Below are positions 8,410 through 16,720 of a stretch of 20,135 nucleotides of DNA, piece by piece. The stretch spans positions 1 through 20,135 of IMG/VR virus record IMGVR_UViG_3300037635_001538. The stretch is one strand, 5' to 3'. Source of the stretch: a virus. The translations under genes and the position numbers were made by a program. The notes below the pieces were generated by a model. The model saw only the letters and a list, made by a program, of their open reading frames with translations, ran no database searches and was not told where the DNA came from. How positions within the stretch are numbered: position 1 is the stretch's first letter; each line of letters opens with the position of its first letter.

Positions 8410-11400
8410 CTAACATCCTTCATCTCCACAATCATAATACTGTGTCACTACTCCTCCGGAAGTTGTTTCCAGAACGCTAAATGTATATGGTCCAGTTGTT
8501 CCGGTATCACCAAATTGAGAACCATTATTATTCACTGTTACATTAAGTATATAGAATTCACCAGAGAATCTAGGGCTACTAAGTGTTCCTACTTGATTGT
8601 CTAGTGCGGTACTATTATTATATATTACGTCTCCTACAGCAGGGAATATTCTAATATCACCAGAAGGTTTGTAGAACCACATTGTTCTTATTGTCCCTGT
8701 ATGTCCTCCGGTGCAAGCATCGCATACAGTTGCGTAATATGCTCCATCAAACGACTGTACTACTAGGGAGTTAGAAGGTGTCGGTGAAATAGACGGTGTA
8801 TTAGACGGTGAAATAGACGGTGTCGGTGTATTACTTGGTGTATTAGATGGAGTATTAGAAGGTGAAGGCGGTATTACATAGAAACAATACTTCTTACCTC
8901 TATACTGAACTCCACCTGGATTGTTATATTTCCAGTCGTTATCGTCATTTAATGAGTGTTGATAAACATCAAAGTTACTACCACTAAATTCTCCATCATA
9001 TCTAGTTCTTTCTTTTTCGTGGTAAAAATATTCAGCAGGTCCAATTGGTGTTATAATACTTTCAGAGTAACTTGCTGTTAAAGGTATAGTTAATTCATCG
9101 TGTAGTTTATTAGTAAAGGCTGAGCCATCACTACCTGAAGAAAAAGCTGTGTTGATTTCGGTTAAGTAGCTTGATGTTAAAAAGCTTCCTTCTACTTGTT
9201 TTATTTTATTTCTCTCTAATAAATGAGGTTTTATGATAAGTCCTGTATCGATATTAGATCTTGCTGGAACAAAATCTTTAATCATTTTAAATAGAACGTT
9301 ATCGTAATATCTTAAGTACCTTACGAGTTCACCGTAATTGTGGCTTCTTTCAGCAACGTTAAGTACTGCTGATTGACTTATCAATCCAGAATAACTTGAA
9401 GAGTAGGCAAGCCTAGGATCACCTATTATATTGTCTATATTGAAGTCTGCACTTGATGATGCTATGATAGCTTCGTTATAAGCGTCTGTAGGAGCATACC
9501 CAACTTCAATAGTATGTATGTCATCTGTATATTGATCATCTCTGGACATAATAGAACTGTACCTAGATAATGTACTTCCGGTAACTATGCTACCTGTATT
9601 ATCTATTCTTATTCTGTCTAAAGATGAGGTTATATTAACTGATGGTCCAAAATAAGGAGTAGCATTTCTATCTGCTCCACCTATAACTCTTACTTTAAGT
9701 CCTGATATATTTTGTTTATCTGACCCTGTTATATGTGATATATTATTTTCTGTAGGTACTCCAAAAGAAGCTATAAGAGCTTTTAATCCTCTTTCAGTAC
9801 CTTTAGTTTTAAGTAGATAAGGTAGGTTGTGATAGATTCTTTTGTTTATATCTCTTTTATAATCTTCTAATGAGTCAGAATTAATCAAACCTTCAGAGCC
9901 TGATACTGAGTATATTCCGTTATTAGAAGCACTAACTAAAGAAGCTATAATATTAGATCCAGACTGTTCAAATGCAGTACTTCCGGAACTATATAACTTT
10001 CCTGTAAAGGTGTTGAATAAATCTTCAGTTGATTGAAAGCTATTGTATATTGTTATACCAAAGTTCTTTAATGTATCTTGAACTAAGTCTTTTGAAATAC
10101 CGTAATCTATTCGGTTATCATTATCGTATTTGTCTGATAGAGCTTTTGTATATACCCATATGTTATCAAAATGCTGCCCTAGCATGTGAGTAAAAATAGA
10201 ATACTTTACACTATCTGTATCTTCTCTAAGGTAGTCTGGAACTGTATTGATAAGAGATGAATTATTACTAGTATCATAGTTGCTTGCTGAAAGCAGCATG
10301 CCTGTTATAAACGACCCTGTTATAGATCCAGTTGTAGCATTAATGTAGGGTTTGTTGTATGGAGCTAGTTTAGGCCAAGAAGTAGACCCACTATCGAAGT
10401 ATAGATGTCTATCGTAGTGATCAAAATTCTGTATTATGCCGTTTAGTTTATCAGTCCAGTAAGTTGTACTGCCACTAGTGTTTGCAAAGCTACTAGCTAA
10501 AGAAGAACTATCTATATTTTTTTGATATGATTCTATAAGGTTTAGTTTATACTGAAAGTTTCTTAATCTTTCTTCAGCAGAACTAAATTGGATGAATTCT
10601 TCGTAGTTACTGTAATCAAAGCTTAATTCTATTCCTTTCTCTTTAAATAAACTATTAACCTGTCTATAGGTATTATTAGTTGGAAATGAAAATAACTCGT
10701 CTGAGCTTAGAAAAGAAGTAGGGTAAGAGACACTGTCAGGTTCCCCTATACTAAAGTTAGGTCCTTTTAATGTAGGTGGTTTAACTATATCGGGTGTAAC
10801 TGTAGTATCTACTTCATACCCGGCACTATCGGACACTATTCTATCGATAGTCAGTAGCTGCTTTAATTGGTACTTAATAGGAAGAGCTTCGTATAATTTT
10901 ACTACAACAGATTTATACTCTCTATAATCTTGTATTTTTATATTTATACCTATAAGTAGGTCATTATCTTTTACGTTTAATCTAAAATCATTGAAGAAGG
11001 AATCAGAGCTTAGGTCTTCTTCTATAGCTTCTGTATAATCAACTATATCTTCTTCTGTAATTTGATTTGATAATAACCTAATTTCAGTTCTATCTTCTGA
11101 TATCTCTTCTATGAAGAACTCTCCACCTGCTTGATTTTCAGAGTATAAATTGTCTAAAAAATTGTATACTAACTTGACACCGCCTAATTCATAACTAAGA
11201 TCAATAGCATCTTGAATAGGGTCTAAAGTTACTTCTGAAGCTCCTGTAGTACCTACTGTTTCACTTCCTTGTAAAAATTTAAAGTTCCTATGGTCGTATT
11301 TAGAGTCTAATAGTACATTGTCTGTACCGTAAACGTGAAGTTCAACCTTATCTTCATAAGGAGTAAAATTAGTATTGATAGAAAACTTTTCAATAGTTTT

Positions 11401-11472
11401 TAAGTCAAACTCTGATATTTGTTCTAACCCTATTGGGTTTACTTGAAACAATTTGTAGTCTATACTTGCCAT
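8410..11472 (-). CDS. Baseplate protein with P2 gpI-like segment and C-terminal displayed domain
   Basis: This 1020-aa protein follows gp6/J after two intervening genes. A segment at about residues 543-572 (YHNLPYLLKTKGTERGLKAL, then IASFGVPTEN) resembles the LPYLLKxKGTxRG motif of P2 gpI-like tail proteins, which act as the gp7-type wedge component linking J/gp6 to the tail fibres. The N-terminal 250 residues are acidic and carry alternating strands (EFFIEEISEDRTEIRLLSNQ). The middle holds Ser/Tyr-rich structural sequence. Residues about 867-902 form a Pro/Ser/Thr linker ([20 protein letters not shown]) like those of the downstream giant protein. The linker leads to a roughly 118-residue C-terminal domain with VGDVIYNNST and two cysteine clusters (CDAC near its start, DCGDEGC at the end). 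So a wedge-like body appears fused to a displayed domain. The gp7/gpI role is inferred from motif plus position. Confidence 0.82.
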   Translation of the reverse strand: MASIDYKLFQVNPIGLEQISEFDLKTIEKFSINTNFTPYEDKVELHVYGTDNVLLDSKYDHRNFKFLQGSETVGTTGASEVTLDPIQDAIDLSYELGGVKLVYNFLDNLYSENQAGGEFFIEEISEDRTEIRLLSNQITEEDIVDYTEAIEEDLSSDSFFNDFRLNVKDNDLLIGINIKIQDYREYKSVVVKLYEALPIKYQLKQLLTIDRIVSDSAGYEVDTTVTPDIVKPPTLKGPNFSIGEPDSVSYPTSFLSSDELFSFPTNNTYRQVNSLFKEKGIELSFDYSNYEEFIQFSSAEERLRNFQYKLNLIESYQKNIDSSSLASSFANTSGSTTYWTDKLNGIIQNFDHYDRHLYFDSGSTSWPKLAPYNKPYINATTGSITGSFITGMLLSASNYDTSNNSSLINTVPDYLREDTDSVKYSIFTHMLGQHFDNIWVYTKALSDKYDNDNRIDYGISKDLVQDTLKNFGITIYNSFQSTEDLFNTFTGKLYSSGSTAFEQSGSNIIASLVSASNNGIYSVSGSEGLINSDSLEDYKRDINKRIYHNLPYLLKTKGTERGLKALIASFGVPTENNISHITGSDKQNISGLKVRVIGGADRNATPYFGPSVNITSSLDRIRIDNTGSIVTGSTLSRYSSIMSRDDQYTDDIHTIEVGYAPTDAYNEAIIASSSADFNIDNIIGDPRLAYSSSYSGLISQSAVLNVAERSHNYGELVRYLRYYDNVLFKMIKDFVPARSNIDTGLIIKPHLLERNKIKQVEGSFLTSSYLTEINTAFSSGSDGSAFTNKLHDELTIPLTASYSESIITPIGPAEYFYHEKERTRYDGEFSGSNFDVYQHSLNDDNDWKYNNPGGVQYRGKKYCFYVIPPSPSNTPSNTPSNTPTPSISPSNTPSISPTPSNSLVVQSFDGAYYATVCDACTGGHTGTIRTMWFYKPSGDIRIFPAVGDVIYNNSTALDNQVGTLSSPRFSGEFYILNVTVNNNGSQFGDTGTTGPYTFSVLETTSGGVVTQYYDCGDEGC
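8770..8872 (-). repeat. PSNTP/PSISP linker repeat in the baseplate protein
   Basis: This short tract encodes about 34 residues of SNTP and SISP units ([18 protein letters not shown], then [16 protein letters not shown]). It is the same low-complexity type as the linkers in the adjacent giant tail gene and lies directly ahead of the C-terminal cysteine domain. Two neighbouring genes therefore share homologous repeat DNA. Confidence 0.9.
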
Positions 11473-11475
11473 CTG

Positions 11476-12105
11476 TTATATTACTCTAGCTATATGAGCT
11501 TTACTAGCTCCAAATTCAGTCAAAGCTACTTTAATTTCTAATCTTGTTTTACCTAATTTTTTTAATCTTAAACCTTCTGCGGCTACTTCTTGAAATCTTC
11601 TTTTTCTTTTAGTAGAAAAATCTTTTGCTATATCAGATGCAGGTTCTTCTCTGAGTACTGGTTTTACAGCAGGTTTGTTGTCTAGATCTATTTGTTCAGA
11701 TGATCTATTTATTCTATCTTGTAATCCTTTCAGTCCTCCTTCAAGATCAATATTTTCTGAGTTACCTATAGATTTAAGTATATCATTTTCAGTTTCTATA
11801 GCATCTGCATTTTGTTCTAATAGTCTTTTTCTAAGATCAGATATTTCATCTAATAAAGGTTGAATTGCTTCATCGTTTCGTTCGAAGTCTACTAATTTAG
11901 AACTTTCTTTTATGAGAAATTCATGTGAGTTAAATTCACCTTCTGGTTCTATATCGTAATATAGTTTATTATATAATCTAAAGAACTCTTCTATAGTATC
12001 ATTATCCACTTCTACAGTATCAACAAATGATTTAAACGAGGTATCAATCGATTTATCGAATTGATCCTTTTTCAATACAGTTCTTGATAACCTTATATTA
12101 GCCAT
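11476..12105 (-). CDS. Putative baseplate-associated coiled-coil protein
   Basis: This 209-aa charged protein is mostly helical. Residues 80-112 (IQPLLDEISDLRKRLLEQNA, then DAIETENDILKSI) have heptad-like hydrophobic spacing, and 119-140 (IDLEGGLKGLQDRINRSSEQ) continues it. A basic patch, STKRKRRFQEV, is at 164-174. The C-terminal 35 residues (LRLKKLGKTRLEIKVALTEF, then GASKAHIARVI) look like a small helical tail domain. I do not recognise the family. Its position between gp6/J-side genes and the gpI-like protein, with an 8-nt overlap upstream and a 3-nt gap downstream, suggests a baseplate assembly or structural role. It is not an enzyme as far as can be seen. Confidence 0.78.
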   Translation of the reverse strand: MANIRLSRTVLKKDQFDKSIDTSFKSFVDTVEVDNDTIEEFFRLYNKLYYDIEPEGEFNSHEFLIKESSKLVDFERNDEAIQPLLDEISDLRKRLLEQNADAIETENDILKSIGNSENIDLEGGLKGLQDRINRSSEQIDLDNKPAVKPVLREEPASDIAKDFSTKRKRRFQEVAAEGLRLKKLGKTRLEIKVALTEFGASKAHIARVI

Positions 12106-13219
12106 TTCTTACAATTTTAAATACGTTATCGTTATCAAATGTACATGTATTGCCGTCTATTTCAGATCTAACTAATATTCTGTAGTATCTTTCTGGTTGT
12201 AATCCATTCATATATAAGTCAAAATACGGTCCAGAACTATCACAGCTAATTTTACTGTAGCTAGAATTGAACGGTATTACTAAGTCTTCTGTAAATTCAT
12301 CTTTCAACGCATAAACAGAACCGCTATTTAAAGCATAATTAGTTTTATATATACTTCCTGTAGTAAAAGTTCTTGTTGGATATTTAGGTCTTGCATGAAG
12401 TCTAAACCTCTGTTTACCTGTATCTGGGTATTCACCGCTATTGTTAGTGATAATAACATGAGATGTAGGATTAGATAGTACGCTAAGGCTTCCTGTAGAG
12501 TAGCTTTGATCGTCCCAGGTAAAGGTTAATGATGGTGGGTATATAGTATTAGTATTAGCACTATAGAATTTATGTCTTACTGAAGATGAAAGGTTAAATT
12601 CTATGCTATCATGAAACTTTAGTATAAACCCGTTGTTAGTTAACGTACCACTGTAGTGCATATGAACAGCGTTCGTAACATCCATAAATACATCTACATC
12701 ATCATTAGTTTCATAACTTTGAGTTGACTCTAGGTTGACACCAGCTGAACCTGTATACCAGTTACCTCCGCCGGGGTATTTAACATTGTGAGAGCCTGTG
12801 GTTAAAGCAGTAAATGTAGGTGAAGTTTGCCAAGGTACTTGTGAGTTATTTTTAGTATACTTCCAAGATACTCCTGATTTATCAGCAGATCCGGTATTAA
12901 GATCATCTCCGTATTTACCTATACCTCCATCCCAATAAGTACTAACGGGGTAGCACTCTATTGAATGAGATACCGGTGTTTCATAAGCAGAAGCTATAAA
13001 CATTTCTATACTTGAAGTCCAGACATTAGCACCAATCTTATTAGATATTACATCTGTTATTTCACTATCTTTGAAATGTATCAATGTTCTTGAGGCTTGA
13101 CCTATTTCTTGTATCGGATAACCTCCTATCTCTAACATCTCATCATAACCAGCATTACCGGTTACTACTTCTGTAAAGATAAATGAGTCTTTATCGGGAA
13201 AAATTTTATATACTGCCAT
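12098..13219 (-). CDS. Beta-rich baseplate/appendage protein with DNRLRE-like domain
   Basis: This 373-aa protein begins MAVYKIFPDKDSFIFTEVVT. Residues 1-235 follow the pattern of DNRLRE/CBM96-type beta-sandwich domains: a 'D..I' opening strand, ASRTLIHF (42-49), WTSSIEMFIAS (67-77), IECYPVSTYWDGG (87-99), SGVSWKY (115-121), VDVFMDVTNAVHMHYSGTLT (175-194) and NNGFILKF (195-202). These domains bind or scaffold on polysaccharide in other proteins. The second part (about 236-373) is another beta-rich region (RFRLHARPKYPTRTF, then YFDLYMNGLQPERYYRILVR). The gene starts 1 nt past the gp6 stop and overlaps the next gene by 8 nt. A surface baseplate or appendage protein is likely. The DNRLRE call is by pattern only, without a profile search. 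Confidence 0.78.
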   Translation of the reverse strand: MAVYKIFPDKDSFIFTEVVTGNAGYDEMLEIGGYPIQEIGQASRTLIHFKDSEITDVISNKIGANVWTSSIEMFIASAYETPVSHSIECYPVSTYWDGGIGKYGDDLNTGSADKSGVSWKYTKNNSQVPWQTSPTFTALTTGSHNVKYPGGGNWYTGSAGVNLESTQSYETNDDVDVFMDVTNAVHMHYSGTLTNNGFILKFHDSIEFNLSSSVRHKFYSANTNTIYPPSLTFTWDDQSYSTGSLSVLSNPTSHVIITNNSGEYPDTGKQRFRLHARPKYPTRTFTTGSIYKTNYALNSGSVYALKDEFTEDLVIPFNSSYSKISCDSSGPYFDLYMNGLQPERYYRILVRSEIDGNTCTFDNDNVFKIVRNG

Positions 13220-13220
13220 T

Positions 13221-15044
13221 TTAAATATTTATTACTCTTCCTTGTATATCTGCATCAGGAAACTTTACTTCAAAAAAGCAAGGATCTTGTGAAGGATATA
13301 CTAAATTATCTCTAGTAGCTCCTTTAACATCGTAAGCATATTGAGAATAGCTACCACCTTGTTTGTTTTCTATCTCTACTTTCTGAACTGTTTGTACTCC
13401 TTGTACTTTATCTAATAAAGTTGATATTTCAGATAAGTTAATAGGTTGATTTATATTTCTCTTAGATACCTTAAAGTATTCTTTTAATTCACTATTACAG
13501 TTTAGTATTACGTCTCTACTTGCAAAAGAAGGTCTAGTAATTATTTCGTATTTTACTCCTATATTTACTACAAATGCATCTTTTAAGTTTATACTATCTG
13601 ATAGCATCATATAGTTTTGTAAGTATGTCTTAAGGTTATTTTTTAATGTTACTGTAGCATTAACTAAGTTGCTATTGTTATCATAAGCTAATACGTATAG
13701 AGATAAAGCTAATGGATTATTATCTACTATACTGTCTGTGTTATTGCTATTAGTTAGCTGGTCTTGTATTACATATGCTTTTGCTATGCTACCATACTGA
13801 CTTGGAAGAGACAAAGCTCTAACAGTATAATCCTGTAATGTAACTGCTCTATTTTGTTCATTGAAGGCTCTTAAAGAATTTTCTCTAAGCTCTTCTATAG
13901 TATCTCCATCTCTACCGCCTGTAGCAGCAAGTTCATTAGTAAATGATAAGTCGTTAAGGTTAGATCCAGCAACTGTAGCTGATGTTAATGTATTAGCAGA
14001 AACATTAGCACTAATACCTCCTCCTTTAAGATAGGTTACAGTAAGGGTATCTCCTTGATCAGGTGCTATTCCATAAGCTTTACTATATGTAAAGTTAGAA
14101 GGGTCATATGCTTTATCAACAGTGCCTTTTCCATTATAGTTTAAAGAGCCTTGATTAGTAGCATTTCCTATCGTAGTTGCATCAGGTATGATAGTAGAAT
14201 CATCTTGTATAATAGTACCGGCTCCAAACTGTATATCTAAGTTACCATTGGCTCTAAACCTTGTAACGAATCTTCTAGGTACTTTTTTTAGAGCTAATGC
14301 ATAAGGAACACTTGCTATATCTGAGGCTACATTAGCTTCATCTAGAAGAATAGTGTCTTGTCCTAAAAAAGGAACTTCGAAGTATTCATACCCGTTAGTT
14401 TCTTCTACTTTTAATACCTGTACTATATCATTATCTGATAATGTGATTGTATTAAATTTCTGAGGAGTTGCATCTATAGTGAAAGCTTTTGTAAGTATTT
14501 TACCGGAAATAGCTTTTGCTTTTTTTATAAGGTTAAATTTTGTAGGTCTATTACTTGAGTCTAAAGAATTAATAGTAACCACGGTTGGGTCATAAGAACT
14601 ACTGAAAGTAAAGTCTACTGGTTTAGGTATATAAAACTGCGTGTTAGTTTTATCTGTAGAGGTTAAAGCACCTTGAGCGTTTATTTTAGCTGCTTGAGTA
14701 TAATCTGGTTCGTAACTACCGTTAGCATCTACTATTTGAGTAATAGTAATCTCTGTTTCTGCTATACCAGTTACTCTAGGCTTATAGCCCATCATGTATG
14801 CCAGGTTAAAAAGATTCTTTGGATCTTTAGCGTGAGTTAAAAAAGTCTCTTGAAGTTGAGTATCTTGGTAAAAAGCTAGTACATCTCCAACGTATGCTGC
14901 CATTTCCATAAACATCATACCGGGTGATGTAGGAGAGAAGTCATTATAAGTATCAGGAAAGTAAGATTTAGAAAACTCTACTAGTTGATCTCTAAAGTCA
15001 TCAAACTCTCTATTAATATACTTTATGTTTCTAGTTTGTGCCAT
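13221..15044 (-). CDS. 6: Baseplate wedge protein, gp6/J-like
   Basis: This 607-aa protein is a structural component of the contractile-tail baseplate and forms the iris of wedges around the hub. The N-terminus has the typical start of the family: DFSPTSPGMMFMEMAAYVGD at residues 35-54, then QDTQLQETFL (60-69) and LAYMMGYKPR (81-90). The central baseplate-J signature is at 370-410: NELAATGGRDGDTIEELREN, then AFNEQNRAVTLQDYTVRAL. The C-terminal domain (RNINQPINLSEISTLLDKV onward) matches the wedge-contact end of the family. Its length is close to that of T4 gp6 (660 aa) and well above P2 J (about 300 aa), so it is the larger T4-type form. The ATG overlaps the gp25 stop by 1 nt (TAATG), implying coupled translation. 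Confidence 0.92.
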   Translation of the reverse strand: MAQTRNIKYINREFDDFRDQLVEFSKSYFPDTYNDFSPTSPGMMFMEMAAYVGDVLAFYQDTQLQETFLTHAKDPKNLFNLAYMMGYKPRVTGIAETEITITQIVDANGSYEPDYTQAAKINAQGALTSTDKTNTQFYIPKPVDFTFSSSYDPTVVTINSLDSSNRPTKFNLIKKAKAISGKILTKAFTIDATPQKFNTITLSDNDIVQVLKVEETNGYEYFEVPFLGQDTILLDEANVASDIASVPYALALKKVPRRFVTRFRANGNLDIQFGAGTIIQDDSTIIPDATTIGNATNQGSLNYNGKGTVDKAYDPSNFTYSKAYGIAPDQGDTLTVTYLKGGGISANVSANTLTSATVAGSNLNDLSFTNELAATGGRDGDTIEELRENSLRAFNEQNRAVTLQDYTVRALSLPSQYGSIAKAYVIQDQLTNSNNTDSIVDNNPLALSLYVLAYDNNSNLVNATVTLKNNLKTYLQNYMMLSDSINLKDAFVVNIGVKYEIITRPSFASRDVILNCNSELKEYFKVSKRNINQPINLSEISTLLDKVQGVQTVQKVEIENKQGGSYSQYAYDVKGATRDNLVYPSQDPCFFEVKFPDADIQGRVINI

Positions 15045-15451
15045 TATTCGATGTTAATTAAAATTTCGTCTTGGATATTTTGATCTGCTATTGCATACCT
15101 TAAAAAGAAGTTTATAGCATTTGTATCTGGTTCTGATATTACTTCTATTTTAGTAGGTATTATTGTTGGAAAGAAAGCTACTATATTACTAGTTATAGTC
15201 TCTTTCAAGTCCTCTAATTGCTCTTCATCTATATTTTCAAATAAAAGTTCCCTTATACCAGCTCCAAAAGAAGGGTTTAAAGGTCTTTCACCTTTGTTTG
15301 TCAAAAGATAGTTAATTAAGTTTACTTTAAGTGCATCTTTAGTTTGAAATGTTGAATTAAATACCCCGTTTCCGGAAAAAGGTAGGTCTATACCTATTGC
15401 TTTTCTAGGCTGTCTATCTAACGGGTTTATCTTTTTAACATCTAATGCCAT
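15044..15451 (-). CDS. 25: Baseplate wedge protein gp25/W-like (lysozyme-like fold family)
   Basis: This 135-aa protein belongs to the gp25/gpW/TssE family, which joins the baseplate wedge to the first ring of the tail sheath. The conserved core is LINYLLTNKGERPLNPSFG at residues 45-63, followed by AGIRELLFENI (64-74) and the LEDLKETITSNIVAFFP helix. The C-terminal strands (KIEVISEP, then INFFLRYAI and EILINIE) complete the usual fold. Length matches T4 gp25 (132 aa). Despite the family's lysozyme-like name, no catalytic residues are expected. It sits directly before gp6/J, the universal W-J order. Its start overlaps the preceding stop by 1 nt, and its stop overlaps the gp6 ATG by 1 nt. Confidence 0.92.
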   Translation of the reverse strand: MALDVKKINPLDRQPRKAIGIDLPFSGNGVFNSTFQTKDALKVNLINYLLTNKGERPLNPSFGAGIRELLFENIDEEQLEDLKETITSNIVAFFPTIIPTKIEVISEPDTNAINFFLRYAIADQNIQDEILINIE

Positions 15452-15885
15452 TAACTTAATCTATTCTTATCTTTTTCTAAAGACTTATCGTATATAGCTT
15501 TTGCTTTACCGACAAAGTCTAGTTTACTTATATCTATTCCTGGCATAGGACCAGAATTCTCTGTTAATCCCATGCTAGTAGCTACATTAGAAGCGAAGTT
15601 TGGTTTCTTAACCATAGATGAATCAGCGTTAACTACATTTTTATAGTCTTCGCCGGTCATTTCTTGTTTAGTCATACTTAACATCTCTTCTAAAGGAACT
15701 GTCCCAGGGTTCATTCTACCTGTTGACCATGTTCTTTTAAGGTCTTTTTGCTTTACAGCTTTGTAATCTTGTGATGCTGGTGTACTAGCTGCTTTGACAG
15801 CTTCGTTAAGCATCTCTTGTAACTCATCCTTTACGGCAGATCTTACCTCTTCGCGGATGATTTTTCTTAGTTGATCTAGTTTCAT
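15451..15885 (-). CDS. Hypothetical phage protein with helical N-terminus
   Basis: This 144-aa protein is unrecognised. Residues 1-32 form a strongly amphipathic charged helix (MKLDQLRKIIREEVRSAVKD, then ELQEMLNEAV). The remainder is polar and probably extended or partly disordered (TWSTGRMNPGTVPLEEMLSM, then VKKPNFASNVATSMGL). Short N-terminal helices of the MKLxxLRxIIREEV type recur in T4-like marine phage proteins, as far as I remember. An I-x-E motif (IRE, residues 10-12) could be a prohead-protease site, but the neighbours here are baseplate genes, so an assembly or structural helper of the hub/wedge is the simpler guess. It is spaced 17 nt after the 271-aa gene and overlaps the gp25 ATG by 1 nt. 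Confidence 0.75.
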   Translation of the reverse strand: MKLDQLRKIIREEVRSAVKDELQEMLNEAVKAASTPASQDYKAVKQKDLKRTWSTGRMNPGTVPLEEMLSMTKQEMTGEDYKNVVNADSSMVKKPNFASNVATSMGLTENSGPMPGIDISKLDFVGKAKAIYDKSLEKDKNRLS

Positions 15886-15902
15886 ATTAATAAATAGTAT
15901 GT

Positions 15903-16718
15903 TTATGGAAGTTGATTGTCTATTCTGAATTTTAATTCTTCTATAAGTACATTACTATCACTTGCAAACGATAGTGGTCCTTTGAGAACCTGTACTCCTC
16001 TTCTATCTACAGCTATTGCTCTACGTTGAGGTGCTATAGAAGGAGAGTTAGGATCAGTTATTACTTTTATAGTATAGGGTGTTCCTTTTTCAGAAACATA
16101 TTCTACTGGTTTATCAGTTTCTTTATCTTTCACAGCAGTAAGTAATTCTAATCTTTCTTCCTGGGTTAAGTTAGGGTTTTGTGAACATCTGTTAAGAAGT
16201 GCATTTATAAGCTCTAGTTTAGCTTGTATCGGAATAAATACTAAATTAAAGTTAGCAAGTATTTCATTTATATTATCATTCTTTTCTTCTAGGTACTCTA
16301 CTAGTTCTGTCCACCATTTAAGTTTTGCTGCTCTAGTTACGATTAAAGCTAGGTCCATAGCAAATAAGTGACCACCGGCAGGGCCTGGAGGAGTACCAAA
16401 CGATGTAGGAATATTAAAGTGTGCTATTATATTAATTATTACCTTTGCAGCATCAATAGCTATCTTTAATACGTCTGACTGTTTCTTCACTTTGTCTGCT
16501 CTTTTACCGGCTTTAGCTATTTGCTTATTTATCCTGTTAGTTGTAGCTAGCATTTTTTTTATTACATCAGGCGGTGGACATTGCTGTCTTAAGTAGTCTA
16601 TTATATCAGCTATCTTTTTCTCTGCATACTCTCTTATAAGAATTTCTGCATAGGTTAGTAGTTCTGCAGATACTTTATCTATCTTTATTTTCGGTATTTT
16701 TAAACCAAAGTGTGGCAT
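15903..16718 (-). CDS. Putative hub/tail structural protein
   Basis: This 271-aa protein has no family I can name. Residues 15-180 are mostly helical and include long charged helices (LLTYAEILIREYAEKKIADI, KQIAKAGKRADKVKKQSDVL) and moderately hydrophobic ones (KIAIDAAKVIINIIAHFNIP). None is a convincing membrane segment. Residues 205-271 form a small beta domain (PVEYVSEKGTPYTIKVITDP, then QVLKGPLSFASDSNVLIEEL) ending in KFRIDNQLP. It sits between the gp5-like spike and gp25, 2 nt after the spike stop, so a baseplate hub, tail tube connector or spike-associated role is likely. T4 gp48/gp54-type hub proteins are alternatives by position only. Confidence 0.78.
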   Translation of the reverse strand: MPHFGLKIPKIKIDKVSAELLTYAEILIREYAEKKIADIIDYLRQQCPPPDVIKKMLATTNRINKQIAKAGKRADKVKKQSDVLKIAIDAAKVIINIIAHFNIPTSFGTPPGPAGGHLFAMDLALIVTRAAKLKWWTELVEYLEEKNDNINEILANFNLVFIPIQAKLELINALLNRCSQNPNLTQEERLELLTAVKDKETDKPVEYVSEKGTPYTIKVITDPNSPSIAPQRRAIAVDRRGVQVLKGPLSFASDSNVLIEELKFRIDNQLP

Positions 16719-16720
16719 AG

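Noticed and set aside
10941-10948. TATAAATA on the minus strand inside the 1020-aa gene
   Set aside because: It is in the middle of a gene, far from any start, and expected by chance in such AT-rich DNA. The same applies to 17293-17300 in the spike gene.
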